From NCBI RefSeq assembly GCF_001597735.1, contig NZ_LUTS01000017.1, forward strand, positions 1-39,281: 39,281 nt of DNA. The letters are read 5' to 3'. This stretch comes from Neptuniibacter pectenicola (GTDB taxonomy: Bacteria > Pseudomonadota > Gammaproteobacteria > Pseudomonadales > Balneatricaceae). The notes beneath the pieces are model-generated. The model saw only the letters and a program-made list of their open reading frames with translations. It searched no databases and was not told the DNA's origin. Every line of letters begins with the position of its first letter. Position 1 is the first letter of the stretch. A program made the position numbers and the translations under genes. This document shows, one piece after another, positions 17,440 to 27,676 of this stretch.

Positions 17440-18828
17440 ATGCGCTATACATTAAACGAAATTGATCATTCGATTTTTCGTGCCTACGATGTTCGTGGGA
17501 TAGTGGGCACAGCCCTAACCGACAGCACGGTATATCACTTAGGCCGCGCATTTTCAGCCGAAGCTAAATCCCAAGGCATAAACCACGTGAATGTGGCAGC
17601 TGACGGGCGTTTATCTAGCCCCTCGTTAAAAGAAATATTCAGTGAAGGCCTAATGGATGGAGGTTGCAATGTCACTGACATTGGCTATGTACCTACACCC
17701 ACACTTTACTATTCAGCCTACCAAGATGACCAATGCACGGGCGTCATGATTACCGGTAGTCACAACCCCGCCGATTACAACGGCTTTAAAATGATGCTCA
17801 ATGGCCACACGCTATCCGGCGATGATATACAAAATCTAAAACACCGGATTCTTGAGCAAAATTACTCTGAAGGTGAAGGCACACACGAAGTGTTAGATAT
17901 TCGTCAGCGCTACCTACAGCGAATATTGGGTGATGTTAAGCTTAATAGAAAACTCAAAGTGGTTGTCGATTGCGGTAATGGCATTCCCGGAGAACTCGCG
18001 CCCCAGCTAATTGAACAGCTCGGCTGCGACATTATCCCTATGTACTGCGAAGTCGATGGTACATTTCCTAACCACCACCCGGACCCCGGCAAACCAAAAA
18101 ACCTACAAGATGCTATTGCGATGGTCAAAAAGACCGGTGCTGATCTTGGTTTAGCCTTCGACGGCGACGGTGACCGTGTTGGCGTTATCACAAACGAAGG
18201 GAACATTGTTTACCCTGATCGTGTCATGATGCTTTTCTCTGAAGAGATCATAAAACGCAACCCAGGTGCTGAGATCATCTTCGATGTTAAATGCTCTCGC
18301 CTTCTGGCCAAAGTAATCGAAGAAGCAGGCGGCAAAGCCACCATGTGGCGTACAGGTCACTCGCTAATTAAGCAGAAAATCAAAGAGTCTGGCGCACTCT
18401 TAGGCGGCGAAATGAGCGGACATATATTCTTTAAAGAGCGCTGGTATGGTTTTGATGACGCCCTATACAGTGCCGCTCGCCTATTGGAAATCCTAACCAA
18501 TACAGACAAAACGGCGGAACAGCTTTTCACCCAGTACCCAGAAGATATCAGCACACCAGAACTGAATATTACGGTAACGGATGAAAATAAATTCGATATC
18601 GTCACAGCCCTGCAAGCAAAAACGTTCCCAGGCGGTGTTGCAAACCACATTGACGGCGTGCGCGTTGATTACCCCGATGGTTGGGGGCTGATACGTGCCT
18701 CGAACACAACACCTGTCTTAGTACTCCGCTTTGAAGCGGAAACTGAAGAAGTCTTACAAAGAATAAGACGTGAGTTTGAGCAGAAACTACATGAAGTAGA
18801 TAGTACCCTCATCATCCCTCACGAATAA
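17440..18828 (+). CDS. algC: Phosphomannomutase/phosphoglucomutase
   Basis: Alpha-D-phosphohexomutase interconverting mannose 6-/1-phosphate and glucose 6-/1-phosphate, feeding LPS and exopolysaccharide precursors. 462 residues, one fewer than Pseudomonas aeruginosa AlgC. The phosphoserine loop is TGSHNP (S107), the metal loop is DGDGDR from residue 241, the sugar-binding loop is GGEMSGH and the phosphate-binding loop lies near RASNTTPVLVLRFEAE. It lies 50 bases after coaBC and 56 before argB in a plus-strand run, with AAAGGA before its ATG. Confidence 0.95.
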   Translation: MRYTLNEIDHSIFRAYDVRGIVGTALTDSTVYHLGRAFSAEAKSQGINHVNVAADGRLSSPSLKEIFSEGLMDGGCNVTDIGYVPTPTLYYSAYQDDQCTGVMITGSHNPADYNGFKMMLNGHTLSGDDIQNLKHRILEQNYSEGEGTHEVLDIRQRYLQRILGDVKLNRKLKVVVDCGNGIPGELAPQLIEQLGCDIIPMYCEVDGTFPNHHPDPGKPKNLQDAIAMVKKTGADLGLAFDGDGDRVGVITNEGNIVYPDRVMMLFSEEIIKRNPGAEIIFDVKCSRLLAKVIEEAGGKATMWRTGHSLIKQKIKESGALLGGEMSGHIFFKERWYGFDDALYSAARLLEILTNTDKTAEQLFTQYPEDISTPELNITVTDENKFDIVTALQAKTFPGGVANHIDGVRVDYPDGWGLIRASNTTPVLVLRFEAETEEVLQRIRREFEQKLHEVDSTLIIPHE

Positions 18829-18832
18829 ATGA

Positions 18833-19783
<951 letters not shown>

Positions 19784-19793
19784 AGGCAATACC

Positions 19794-20387
19794 ATGAGCG
19801 ACAATGAAAAAATTTCTCGTCGTGAGCAAATTCTACAATCTCTAGCTCACATGCTTGAAAGCCCGGGACAAAAAATAACAACCGCAGCACTGGCCAAAGA
19901 GGTCGGTGTCTCCGAAGCCGCACTTTACCGCCACTTCCCCAGTAAAGCGCGGATGTTTGAGGGGTTAATTGGTTTTATTGAAGATACGGTTTTCAGCCGT
20001 GTGACCGTTATCACTCAGGTGGAAGGCGACGGCATAAAACAATGTGAGCAAGTACTTACCCTCATGCTTGCCTTTGTAGAACGCAATCCGGGCATGGCTC
20101 GCATCTTAACCGGCGAAGCCCTCGCCGGCGAAACGGATCGATTACGTCAACGTATTAACCAATTTTTTGAACGCCTAGAAACTCAGCTCAAACAGATCTT
20201 ACGTGAAGCTGAAGTCAAGAATGGTTTACGCACACATACCACCGCAGGCGCCTCAGCAAACCTAATGCTATCCGCCGCCGAAGGAAAAGTGAGACAATTT
20301 GTCCGTAGCGATTTCCGAAAAAAACCAACGGAGCAGTGGCAGGAACAATGGCCTCGCTTAGCTGAAGGGATTTTTCGCAACGTTTAA
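19794..20387 (+). CDS. slmA: Nucleoid occlusion factor SlmA
   Basis: TetR-fold DNA-binding protein that binds sites over the nucleoid and antagonises FtsZ there, preventing division across DNA. 197 residues from the ATG at 19794 (AGAGG seven bases upstream), against 198 in E. coli. The N-terminal helix-turn-helix is ITTAALAKEVGVSEAALYRH, followed by FPSKARMFEGLI and a helical C-terminal domain. The longer frame from 19776 overlaps argB. A strong terminator closes the unit. Confidence 0.95.
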   Translation: MSDNEKISRREQILQSLAHMLESPGQKITTAALAKEVGVSEAALYRHFPSKARMFEGLIGFIEDTVFSRVTVITQVEGDGIKQCEQVLTLMLAFVERNPGMARILTGEALAGETDRLRQRINQFFERLETQLKQILREAEVKNGLRTHTTAGASANLMLSAAEGKVRQFVRSDFRKKPTEQWQEQWPRLAEGIFRNV

Positions 20388-20403
20388 GCGATCAACGATC
20401 GAC

Positions 20404-20433
20404 AAAAAAGGGAGATGAGAATCTCCCTTTTTT
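20404..20433 (+). terminator. Strong intrinsic terminator after slmA
   Basis: GGGAGAT-GAGA-ATCTCCC (20410-20427), a perfect 7-bp stem with a GAGA tetraloop, flanked by six As and six Ts that extend the pairing. It ends the coaBC-algC-argB-slmA run. Confidence 0.92.
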
Positions 20434-20478
20434 CATCCAACTCCACACATTACTACACGGCCACACACGATAACGCCC

Positions 20479-21261
20479 ATGGACATGATAATAGAGCAAG
20501 GCACCCTACTGCTTCTGTCTTTAGTCGCTAACACCTTGTCAGCAATGGCAGGAGGTGGCGCTGGCCTGCTTCAGCTCCCCGTTCTACTCTTTTTAGGGTT
20601 AAGCTTTAATACCGCCCTTGCTACCCATAAGATTGCCAGTGTTGCACTCGGCATCGGCGCCACACTTCGTCATATGAAAGAAGGCAACTTAGACTACCGA
20701 TTCTGTGGTTTTGTTCTTTTATGTGGACTACCCGGCGTGATACTCGGCGCGGATATTATTTTAACTATACCGGAAGGCTGGACTATTTTTAGCTTAGGCA
20801 TTCTCACCTCAAGCTTAGGTATCTATTCCATTTTAAAAGGCTCACTAGGTTTAACTGCTGAGCCGAAAAACAGAGACCGCCGCGGCATGATTATTGGCGG
20901 TTTAATTCTTTTCATGATCGGTATATTGAATGGTTCATTAACCTCAGGCACAGGACTGTTTGTTACCCTCTGGCTCGTGCGATGGTTTGGGTTAGATTAT
21001 AAAACAGCCGTGACTTACGTCTTAATCTTAGTCGGGCTTTTTTGGAATTCTGCCGGTGCGATCACCGTGTCGCTTCAGCAAGCCCCTCGCTGGGAGTGGC
21101 TGGCTGCATTATTGATAGGTGCAACAGCGGGGTCATACCTTGGTGCGCACTTGGCCATCACCCAAGGGAACACACTAGTTAAGCGCGCTTTTGAGGCGCT
21201 CACGATCATCGTCGGCATTAAACTGATTACCGACGGCGTGCTCATTCTATCTACTGTTTGA
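20479..21261 (+). CDS. TSUP-family membrane transporter (TauE/SafE type)
   Basis: 260 residues, about eight hydrophobic helices in two related halves, the layout of TauE/SafE (TSUP) permeases. The N-terminal half has LSAMAGGGAGLLQLPVLLFLG and ALATHKIASVALGIGAT. The second half has the family-typical GILNGSLTSGTGLFVTLWLV. Members export or import sulfite, sulfoacetate and other organosulfur or organic anions; the substrate here is not determinable. It stands alone after the slmA terminator, and its last 11 bases overlap the convergent yibQ-like gene. Confidence 0.87.
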   Translation: MDMIIEQGTLLLLSLVANTLSAMAGGGAGLLQLPVLLFLGLSFNTALATHKIASVALGIGATLRHMKEGNLDYRFCGFVLLCGLPGVILGADIILTIPEGWTIFSLGILTSSLGIYSILKGSLGLTAEPKNRDRRGMIIGGLILFMIGILNGSLTSGTGLFVTLWLVRWFGLDYKTAVTYVLILVGLFWNSAGAITVSLQQAPRWEWLAALLIGATAGSYLGAHLAITQGNTLVKRAFEALTIIVGIKLITDGVLILSTV

Positions 21262-22108
21262 TTGTTCGCGCGGCTGATCCGCACTCGAGTGTTTTATCAC
21301 CACACAGTGGCTCCCGCTGAGGTTGATGCGCAACAACTAAACTAGGCTGGGCTCGTAAACTTAAAAGCTCAGAGGCCGTCACCAACTTAACTTCCAGATG
21401 AGCCAAAATAGGCAGCACCTCGGATAAGTAAGCGATGGTTTCAGGGTAAGGGTGGCCAATAACAACCGCATGGCCTTGCGTTACCGCTAAGCTTAACGCC
21501 TGTTTGAACTGGTTATGGATATAATCACGACGCGGCTGATTATCCAAAAAAACATCGCGAACTAAAAACGGAACCCCTTGATCTTGAGCGGCTTTCCACG
21601 CGACGGTATTAGGGGTGGTGACGCTGTCTAGAAAAAACAAATTTCGCTGACGGACAATCGACATCACGTCATCCATTTTCTGCCGATCTTCCGTTAGCAG
21701 GCTTCCCATGTGGTTGTTCATACCCACCGCATAAGGAATTGCATCGAGATTACCATTTAGAATCTGGCTTAACTTCTGGGAGCTGTGCTGCTGGGTAAGT
21801 GCGCCGGGGCCTAAACGCAACCCCGCTTTATTCTCCATCGGCGCATGGAGAATAACCTCTTTCCCCAAGTCGTGAGCCCTTTGGGCCAACTCAAACGAGT
21901 ACGGCGTATGGGGAAGAAAAGCGTAAGTAAGGGCGCCGGGCAAATCAATCGCCGCTAAGCCCTTGCTTCGGTTATCACCAATATCATCAATGATAATCGC
22001 CATAACAGGCTGTTCGTTAATAAACGTCTGATCCGCAAACGCCCGTACAACAAAACACGAAGGTAAGATGCAGAGCGTTAGCAGTAAAAATCTATTAACG
22101 ATGCCCAT
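21251..22108 (-). CDS. Divergent polysaccharide deacetylase family protein (YibQ-like)
   Basis: 285 residues with a signal peptide (hydrophobic core FLLLTLCILPSCFVV, cleavage near AFA-D). The mature part starts with AIIIDDIGDNRSKG, the divergent polysaccharide deacetylase (YibQ/DUF610) signature, followed by ALTYAFLPHTPY, ILHAPMENK and MNNHMGSLLTED. The aspartate pair and histidines of NodB-type deacetylases are partly retained; activity is unproven in the family. It starts two bases after the ctpA stop, so it is translationally coupled in envC-ctpA-yibQ, a grouping that points to peptidoglycan remodelling. Confidence 0.86.
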   Translation of the reverse strand: MGIVNRFLLLTLCILPSCFVVRAFADQTFINEQPVMAIIIDDIGDNRSKGLAAIDLPGALTYAFLPHTPYSFELAQRAHDLGKEVILHAPMENKAGLRLGPGALTQQHSSQKLSQILNGNLDAIPYAVGMNNHMGSLLTEDRQKMDDVMSIVRQRNLFFLDSVTTPNTVAWKAAQDQGVPFLVRDVFLDNQPRRDYIHNQFKQALSLAVTQGHAVVIGHPYPETIAYLSEVLPILAHLEVKLVTASELLSLRAQPSLVVAHQPQREPLCGDKTLECGSAARTIKQ

Positions 22109-22110
22109 CG

Positions 22111-23418
22111 TTATTTCTGTACGATAACAATAGCTTTTAATAGATTCAGCGCTTCATAGAGCTGGTAATCTCTCGCAGCCAGATCGGTCGAATCAGCGTT
22201 AGACGTATCCGCCTTACCCTCATTACTGTTCTCTAAATGACCGTTTAAATCACTCTCTTTTAGAAACTCATAGCTATCATTTCGAAGCGTTATTTCCGCA
22301 TCCTTAACTTCAATATCAGGTTTAATCCCTTGCGCTTGGATGGAGCGTCCCGCCGGCGTGTAATAACGCGCAGTGGTCAGCTTTAACGCCCGCTCTTTCG
22401 TTAACGGCAATACCGTTTGAACCGATCCTTTACCGAAACTAGGCAAGCCCATAATAATCGCTCGTTTCTGATCTTGCAGCGCTCCCGCGACAATCTCTGA
22501 CGCCGAAGCCGAGCCACCATTAATCAATACAACCATCGGCAGGTCCGGCACCAACGTATCGCTGGTTGCACCAAATCGCTGCTCCGAATCAGGCATACGC
22601 CCTTTTGTATAGACAATAAGTCCATCACTTAAAAAGGTATCCCCTATATCAACCGCGGCCTGAAGCACGCCTCCAGGGTTATTGCGCAAGTCCAGCACAA
22701 CGCCTTTCAAATCATTCTTCATTAAACGCTTCAGGTGTTTATTAACTTCTTTACCTGAATCAACCTGAAATTGAGACACGCGTAAATACGCAATATTCTC
22801 ATCAAGCATCCGGCTTCTAACACTTGCGACCTGAATAATATCGCGTACCACTTCGATCTCTAGTGGCTTCTCTTCACCTTCACGCACAACCGTTAAAATA
22901 ATTTTGCTGCCCGGCTTGCCCCGCATCAATTCAACCGCTTTACTCAAATCCATACCTTGAACCGCATGGTCATCAAGCTTAGTAATTAAATCGCCTGCTT
23001 TTACACCGGCCCGTTGAGCGGGGGTATCATCAATCGGCGTGATAACTCGCACAAAGCCATCCTCAATACCGACCTCTATACCTAAGCCCCCAAACTCGCC
23101 ACTGGTATGGGCTTGAAGGTTTTCAAATTCACTCGGCTCTAAATAAGCAGAATGAGGGTCCAGCCCAGCAATCATACCGCGCAGGGCATCTTCTAATAAT
23201 TGCGCATCATCCACCGGTTCCACATAGGATGATTTAATACGCTGAAACACTTCAGTGAATAACCGCAACTCATCGAGCGGTAGTGTTTTTTCGTTTTTAA
23301 TCGTTTCAGCATCAGGAACAGGGGTGTCGGCTGCAGTAGCCGATAATGATAAACACCCACTGAGCGCTATGCTTATAAGACTGTTTTTCAACGCGCCAGA
23401 GAGAAACACTGACTTCAT
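22111..23418 (-). CDS. ctpA: C-terminal processing peptidase (S41 family)
   Basis: Periplasmic serine protease with an N-terminal signal sequence, a PDZ domain (about residues 95-180, GGLGIEVGIEDGFVRV) and an S41 catalytic domain. The Ser/Lys dyad is the middle serine of GGSASASE (S305) and the lysine of SFGKGSVQ (K330), counted from the second ATG. That ATG is chosen because AAGGG sits too close to the first one (23424). The 435-residue length matches CtpA rather than the longer Prc. Cooperation with the neighbouring EnvC and YibQ-like proteins in cell-wall hydrolase control is inferred. Confidence 0.93.
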   Translation of the reverse strand: MKSVFLSGALKNSLISIALSGCLSLSATAADTPVPDAETIKNEKTLPLDELRLFTEVFQRIKSSYVEPVDDAQLLEDALRGMIAGLDPHSAYLEPSEFENLQAHTSGEFGGLGIEVGIEDGFVRVITPIDDTPAQRAGVKAGDLITKLDDHAVQGMDLSKAVELMRGKPGSKIILTVVREGEEKPLEIEVVRDIIQVASVRSRMLDENIAYLRVSQFQVDSGKEVNKHLKRLMKNDLKGVVLDLRNNPGGVLQAAVDIGDTFLSDGLIVYTKGRMPDSEQRFGATSDTLVPDLPMVVLINGGSASASEIVAGALQDQKRAIIMGLPSFGKGSVQTVLPLTKERALKLTTARYYTPAGRSIQAQGIKPDIEVKDAEITLRNDSYEFLKESDLNGHLENSNEGKADTSNADSTDLAARDYQLYEALNLLKAIVIVQK

Positions 23419-23435
23419 AATCATTCCCTTATCAA

Positions 23436-24578
23436 TTATCGACTAAGCCACCGCTTAGGGTCACTGGGCTTACCTTTGTAACGTACCGCAAAATAAAGCC
23501 CACTCGCTTCGTGGCCACCGCTATTACCAACAGTTGCCACCGTATCGCCCACTGAAACCCAATCGCCAGTATCAAGCAACAAACTCTGGTTGTAGCCATA
23601 AAGACTCATATAGCCAGAACCATGATCAATGATCAACACTAAACCGTAACCACGCAACCAATCAGAAAATACAACACGGCCATGGTGCACCGCTTTAACT
23701 GGCGAGGCTTCATTCGCGTTAATCCATATCCCATCATAACGGATATTATTACGGACAGAACCAAAAGTCTGCTTCACCCTACCTTTTAACGGCCAAGGCA
23801 ACTTACCCTTAAGCTGCGCAAACTTTTTATCGTCTTTCACTAAACTGGAAAAGTTGAGGCTTTTCTCGATTTCTCGCAACACCGCCTGCAATCTTTTTTG
23901 GTCCAATTTCAACTGCTTAAGCCGATCTTCATCCGAAGATAGGGTTTTTCGTAACTGCGCTAAGGTTTTTTCTCGCTGGCTGCGTGACGCCCGCAACGCA
24001 ACAACCTCTTTCTTCAACGCTTCTCGCTTTGACACCATTTTCTGCTCGGTATCTGTCAACTCACGTTCAGTGCCGCTTAATAAGGTTAATTTCTGAGAAA
24101 ACGTCTGCATATCATTACGCAGTTCATCGTTAATAAAATCATAGTAACGAATCATACGATCCAACGTTTCTGGGTCCCGTTGCGTTAACAACAACTGCAA
24201 CCTTGCTTGATTACCCATTTTGTATTGCTGAGTAATTTGCTGTTCAATTAACGCCGCTCGTTTTTTCAACTCAGCTTTTAACGCATCTCTTTTCTCTTCT
24301 AAATCATCCGCATGCTCGCCTAAACCACTCAACTGCTTGTCTAAGACTTGAATTTGGCGGGCAAGCTTACCGATCTCCACTTCACTTTTGCGTAGCTCGC
24401 TACTCAATTGACGAGACTCGCCTTCTTGTTTGCGTAGATTGGTTTGCAGGGTGCTGATACGAGAAGAAAGCTGTTTGATCTGTTTTTCAGTCAAAGCTTG
24501 TTTGTCGGCTGCTTGAAGCACCGAAGAGAAGAGTCCACAACAGACCAAAGAACTAATAATAAAAAGAACGCGCAACAT
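23436..24578 (-). CDS. envC: Murein hydrolase activator EnvC
   Basis: 380 residues: a signal peptide (to about residue 23, LQAADKQ), a long charged coiled coil (about 25-245) and a C-terminal LytM/M23 domain. The metal-binding residues of active M23 enzymes are missing: the HxxxD stretch reads DGIWINANE and the HxH position reads LYFAVRY. The domain is therefore degenerate, as in E. coli EnvC, which activates the amidases AmiA and AmiB at the septum instead of cutting peptidoglycan. First gene of envC-ctpA-yibQ, just behind the gpmI terminator. Confidence 0.92.
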   Translation of the reverse strand: MLRVLFIISSLVCCGLFSSVLQAADKQALTEKQIKQLSSRISTLQTNLRKQEGESRQLSSELRKSEVEIGKLARQIQVLDKQLSGLGEHADDLEEKRDALKAELKKRAALIEQQITQQYKMGNQARLQLLLTQRDPETLDRMIRYYDFINDELRNDMQTFSQKLTLLSGTERELTDTEQKMVSKREALKKEVVALRASRSQREKTLAQLRKTLSSDEDRLKQLKLDQKRLQAVLREIEKSLNFSSLVKDDKKFAQLKGKLPWPLKGRVKQTFGSVRNNIRYDGIWINANEASPVKAVHHGRVVFSDWLRGYGLVLIIDHGSGYMSLYGYNQSLLLDTGDWVSVGDTVATVGNSGGHEASGLYFAVRYKGKPSDPKRWLSR

Positions 24579-24591
24579 ATAATTTTCTAAA

Positions 24592-24621
24592 GAAAAAGGG
24601 ATAATATTTTATCCCTTTTTT
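24592..24621 (-). terminator. Intrinsic terminator between gpmI and envC
   Basis: GGGATAA (24598-24604) pairs with TTATCCC (24609-24615) around TATT, with A- and T-runs extending it on both sides. On the minus strand it follows the gpmI stop by about ten bases and precedes the envC start by 14. There is no room after it for an envC promoter, so envC expression must depend on read-through or on a promoter inside gpmI. Confidence 0.85.
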
Positions 24622-24631
24622 CAATTACAAC

Positions 24632-26182
24632 TTAAAACGATGCCAATGAGTGGCCATCCATCTCGGCCGGCGGCTCAATATCCATCATCGCCAATAAGGT
24701 CGGCGCCAAATCACATAATGCGCCATCCGCTAAGGTTAAACTACCTTTACGTGGGCCATCATAGATCAGTGCAACGGGCCAGTTTGTATGGGAAGTATGC
24801 GGTTGACCTGTTTCAGGATTCACCATCAACTCCACATTACCATGATCTGCGGTAATCAAGGCCTCACCATCCACCTCGGCTAACGCGGCAAGCACTTGTT
24901 TCACACTCTCATCGAGCACTTCACAGGCTTTTACGGCTGCATCAAATTTGCCGGTATGACCAACCATGTCACCATTGGCAAAATTACACACAATCAGATC
25001 ATATTTGCCACTTCTAATCGCTTCAACTAGCTTAGCGGTCACTTCTGGAGCGCTCATCTCTGGCTGAAGATCATAGGTTGCAACATCAGGAGAAGGGACC
25101 AGAATACGATCTTCCCCTGGGTATTCGTTTTCCTCTCCACCATTAAAGAAGAAGGTCACGTGTGCATATTTTTCAGTTTCGGCGATACGCAACTGAGTTT
25201 TACCTAACCCTGATAAATACTCACCTAGATCATTAGTGATTTTTTGTGGAGGGTAAGCACAGTCCGCAGCAATATCAGCCGCATATTGCGTCAATGTCAC
25301 AAAACTCGCTAATTCAGGCCGTTTTGCCCGCTCAAATCCAGTAAAACTATCCCCTTCAGTGAAGGCACGCGTAATTTCGCGGGCGCGGTCTGGACGGAAG
25401 TTAGCACAAATAACCGTATCACCATCACTCACGGGACCTACAGCAACACCGTTATCATCTGTAATCACCGTTGCCTGAACAAACTCATCGTTTTCATCAC
25501 GCGCATAAGCCGCAGAAAGTGCTTCTAAGGCTGAATGTCCCGTGCACGGTGCCTTATCTGATGTCATTGCATCATAGCCCAGCTGCACACGGTCCCAGCG
25601 GTTATCACGATCCATACTAAAATAACGTCCAACAACCGATGCTATAGCGCCTACACCTAAGGCGGCAAGCTTCGCTTCCGTTAACTCTATCGACGCTTTA
25701 GCTGAACGGGGTGGCATATCGCGCCCATCTAATATGGCGTGTATATAAACCTGTTTAGCGCCCCGCTGAACAGCCATTTCAACCAATGCAAGGATATGCT
25801 TTTCATGGCTATGTACACCACCTGGCGAAAGCAAGCCCAGAATATGGACAGCTTTACCCGCGGAGATCGCCGCATCCATTCCTTTAGTTAATGCACTGTT
25901 CTGGAAAAAGTCGCCATCTTTAATCGCTTTAGAGATACGGGTAAAGTTTTGGTAAACAATTCGTCCCGCACCAATGTTCATGTGGCCAACTTCAGAGTTA
26001 CCCATCTGACCATCGGGTAGACCCACCGCAAGACCCGATGTTTGGATTCTTGAATTAGGATTCTCTGATAACAGCTTATCCCAAACCGGTGTATTCGCTG
26101 CTTGGATAGCGGATGACTCTGAACTTTCAACGCCATAACCATCAAGAATAATCAGTGCTTTCGTTGCGCGTTTTTGTGTCAT
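24632..26182 (-). CDS. gpmI: 2,3-bisphosphoglycerate-independent phosphoglycerate mutase
   Basis: Manganese-dependent alkaline-phosphatase-fold enzyme interconverting 3- and 2-phosphoglycerate. 516 residues, close to E. coli GpmI. The N-terminal ALIILDGYG carries a metal aspartate. S63 in [12 protein letters not shown] is the phosphorylated nucleophile. [27 protein letters not shown] and the late [10 protein letters not shown] and HTSHTNWPV supply the remaining metal ligands. It is divergent from the rhodanese-grxC-secB unit, as in many gammaproteobacteria. Confidence 0.96.
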   Translation of the reverse strand: MTQKRATKALIILDGYGVESSESSAIQAANTPVWDKLLSENPNSRIQTSGLAVGLPDGQMGNSEVGHMNIGAGRIVYQNFTRISKAIKDGDFFQNSALTKGMDAAISAGKAVHILGLLSPGGVHSHEKHILALVEMAVQRGAKQVYIHAILDGRDMPPRSAKASIELTEAKLAALGVGAIASVVGRYFSMDRDNRWDRVQLGYDAMTSDKAPCTGHSALEALSAAYARDENDEFVQATVITDDNGVAVGPVSDGDTVICANFRPDRAREITRAFTEGDSFTGFERAKRPELASFVTLTQYAADIAADCAYPPQKITNDLGEYLSGLGKTQLRIAETEKYAHVTFFFNGGEENEYPGEDRILVPSPDVATYDLQPEMSAPEVTAKLVEAIRSGKYDLIVCNFANGDMVGHTGKFDAAVKACEVLDESVKQVLAALAEVDGEALITADHGNVELMVNPETGQPHTSHTNWPVALIYDGPRKGSLTLADGALCDLAPTLLAMMDIEPPAEMDGHSLASF

Positions 26183-26314
26183 ATCTGCTGAATTCTGTAA
26201 TTAACTATTATGAAATGGGCGATAATTTTACTGTGAAAGCCCCAACAACGCTACGAATGAAGAAAATGAAAGCAATAAATAATCAAAATTAGACATTTTC
26301 CTTTATATATCCCC

Positions 26315-26343
26315 TTATACCGTCAAAAAACGCAAGGTATACT
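26315..26343 (+). promoter_or_regulatory. Candidate promoter of rhodanese-grxC-secB
   Basis: -35-like TTATAC (26315-26320), a 17-base spacer and -10 TATACT (26338-26343), some 80 bases before the rhodanese-protein ATG. The -10 is good, the -35 poor. Confidence 0.4.
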
Positions 26344-26421
26344 ATTGCCCACTTATCGTGGATCAATAGCATCCTTAGTTTTTTATCGGCCCGAACTTAA
26401 GCGGCCTCATCTGGATACGTA

Positions 26422-26835
26422 ATGGACCAATTTATCGAATTTATCAGCAACCACCCTCTGATGGTTGCAGCTTGGGTTTTAACCCTAGGTATGTTTCTTT
26501 TTTATGAGCGCAGCAAAGCGGGTAAAGCAGTAACCCCCGCCCAAGCGACGAACCTAATTAACAAAGAAGATGCGGTCGTCATTGATATCCGTCCGAAAAA
26601 AGAATGGGCTACTGGCCACATTACGGGCGCAAAACACATTCCGCTTTCAGATCTTGATCGCAGAATAGATGAGCTCTCCAAGTACCAGCAAAGACCCGTA
26701 ATCGTTGTATGTAATTTAGGTCAAGCCGCTGCGTCAGCGACGCGTACATTGAAAGCAGCAGGATTTGAAAATGCAGTGCGTTTATCCGGCGGCATGACTG
26801 AATGGAAGAGCCAAAGCCTTCCCATCATTAAGTGA
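26422..26835 (+). CDS. Membrane-anchored rhodanese-domain protein (YibN-like)
   Basis: 137 residues: one N-terminal transmembrane helix (about 12-28) followed by a rhodanese domain with VVIDIRPKKEW, HIPLSDL and the active-site cysteine C97 in CNLGQAA. It resembles E. coli YibN, which likewise sits directly upstream of grxC and secB. Rhodanese domains carry persulfide sulfur, but the role of YibN-type proteins is not settled. The stop overlaps a possible GTG of grxC, so the genes are tightly linked. Confidence 0.88.
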   Translation: MDQFIEFISNHPLMVAAWVLTLGMFLFYERSKAGKAVTPAQATNLINKEDAVVIDIRPKKEWATGHITGAKHIPLSDLDRRIDELSKYQQRPVIVVCNLGQAAASATRTLKAAGFENAVRLSGGMTEWKSQSLPIIK

Positions 26836-26840
26836 GCCCT

Positions 26841-27098
26841 ATGAATAAGGTAACGATTTACACAACTCAATGGTGCCCCTTCTGTATTCGTGCAAAAAAA
26901 CTACTCGAACATAAAAGTATTGAGTACACCGAAATCAAAGTGGATGGCGATCAAGCTAAACGCCAAGAGATGACGAAATTAAGTGGTGCACGTACTGTTC
27001 CACAAATTTTCATTGGCGATAAGCCCATTGGTGGCTGCGATGAGATATTTTTTCTTGAGCGCCAAGGCAAATTAGATGAACTTTTAAACGCCAACTAA
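26841..27098 (+). CDS. grxC: Glutaredoxin 3
   Basis: 85-residue thioredoxin-fold oxidoreductase using glutathione to reduce disulfides. The dithiol active site CPFC is near residue 11, with the cis-proline block RTVPQIFI and the glutathione-binding GGCDE. The ATG at 26841 gives the usual length and N-terminus; a GTG at 26832 would add three residues. It lies between the rhodanese protein and secB in the conserved yibN-grxC-secB order. Confidence 0.94.
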   Translation: MNKVTIYTTQWCPFCIRAKKLLEHKSIEYTEIKVDGDQAKRQEMTKLSGARTVPQIFIGDKPIGGCDEIFFLERQGKLDELLNAN

Positions 27099-27121
27099 CT
27101 ATAAAATGCAAAGGAATTAAC

Positions 27122-27607
27122 ATGGCTGATAACGAACAGAACACTGCACCACAAGAAGAACAAGGACCACAATTTGCGGTTCAGCGTGTGTATATAAAAG
27201 ACGCTTCTTTTGAGTCTCCAAATTCACCTGCTATCTTCATGAGCCCATGGCAGCCAGAAGTTGGTTTAGAGATGAACACTCAAACCAATCAAGTGGGTGA
27301 AAATGCATTTGAAGTTGTGCTAACACTGACAGTAACAGTTAAAAACGATGATAAAACTGCATTTTTGGTTGAGTTACAGCAAGCAGGTATCTTCGCTATC
27401 TCTGGTCTAGGTGAGCAAGAGATGCACCATACACTTGGCGCATTTTGCCCTGGCATTCTGTTTCCTTATGCACGTGAAGCAATTGATGCCATGGTTATCA
27501 AAGCAAGCTTCCCTGCACTGATGTTAGCCCCTGTAAATTTTGATGCGCTATATGCACAACAGATGGCACAAGCACAGCAAGAAGTAACAGAAGAAGCACA
27601 GCACTAA
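27122..27607 (+). CDS. secB: Protein-export chaperone SecB
   Basis: 161-residue cytosolic tetrameric chaperone that keeps preproteins unfolded and hands them to SecA. The conserved core is [19 protein letters not shown], then LTLTVTVKN and [15 protein letters not shown], with an acidic C-terminal tail. AAAGGA lies six bases before the ATG. Last gene of the unit, followed by a strong terminator. Confidence 0.96.
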   Translation: MADNEQNTAPQEEQGPQFAVQRVYIKDASFESPNSPAIFMSPWQPEVGLEMNTQTNQVGENAFEVVLTLTVTVKNDDKTAFLVELQQAGIFAISGLGEQEMHHTLGAFCPGILFPYAREAIDAMVIKASFPALMLAPVNFDALYAQQMAQAQQEVTEEAQH

Positions 27608-27623
27608 GTTTTAGTTGCGCCAT

Positions 27624-27663
27624 AAAAAAAAGAGCCTTAATCTCAATTAAGGCTCTTTTTTTA
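27624..27663 (+). terminator. Bidirectional terminator between secB and the M14 peptidase
   Basis: GAGCCTTAA (27632-27640) and TTAAGGCTC (27647-27655) form a perfect 9-bp stem with a 6-base loop. A run of As lies to the left and eight Ts to the right. It can serve both convergent genes. Confidence 0.93.
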
Positions 27664-27676
27664 TCTTTAATAAGCG

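Noticed and set aside
23436-24578. Active M23 endopeptidase instead of an activator
   Set aside because: The metal-binding HxxxD and HxH residues of the LytM domain are replaced, as in EnvC.
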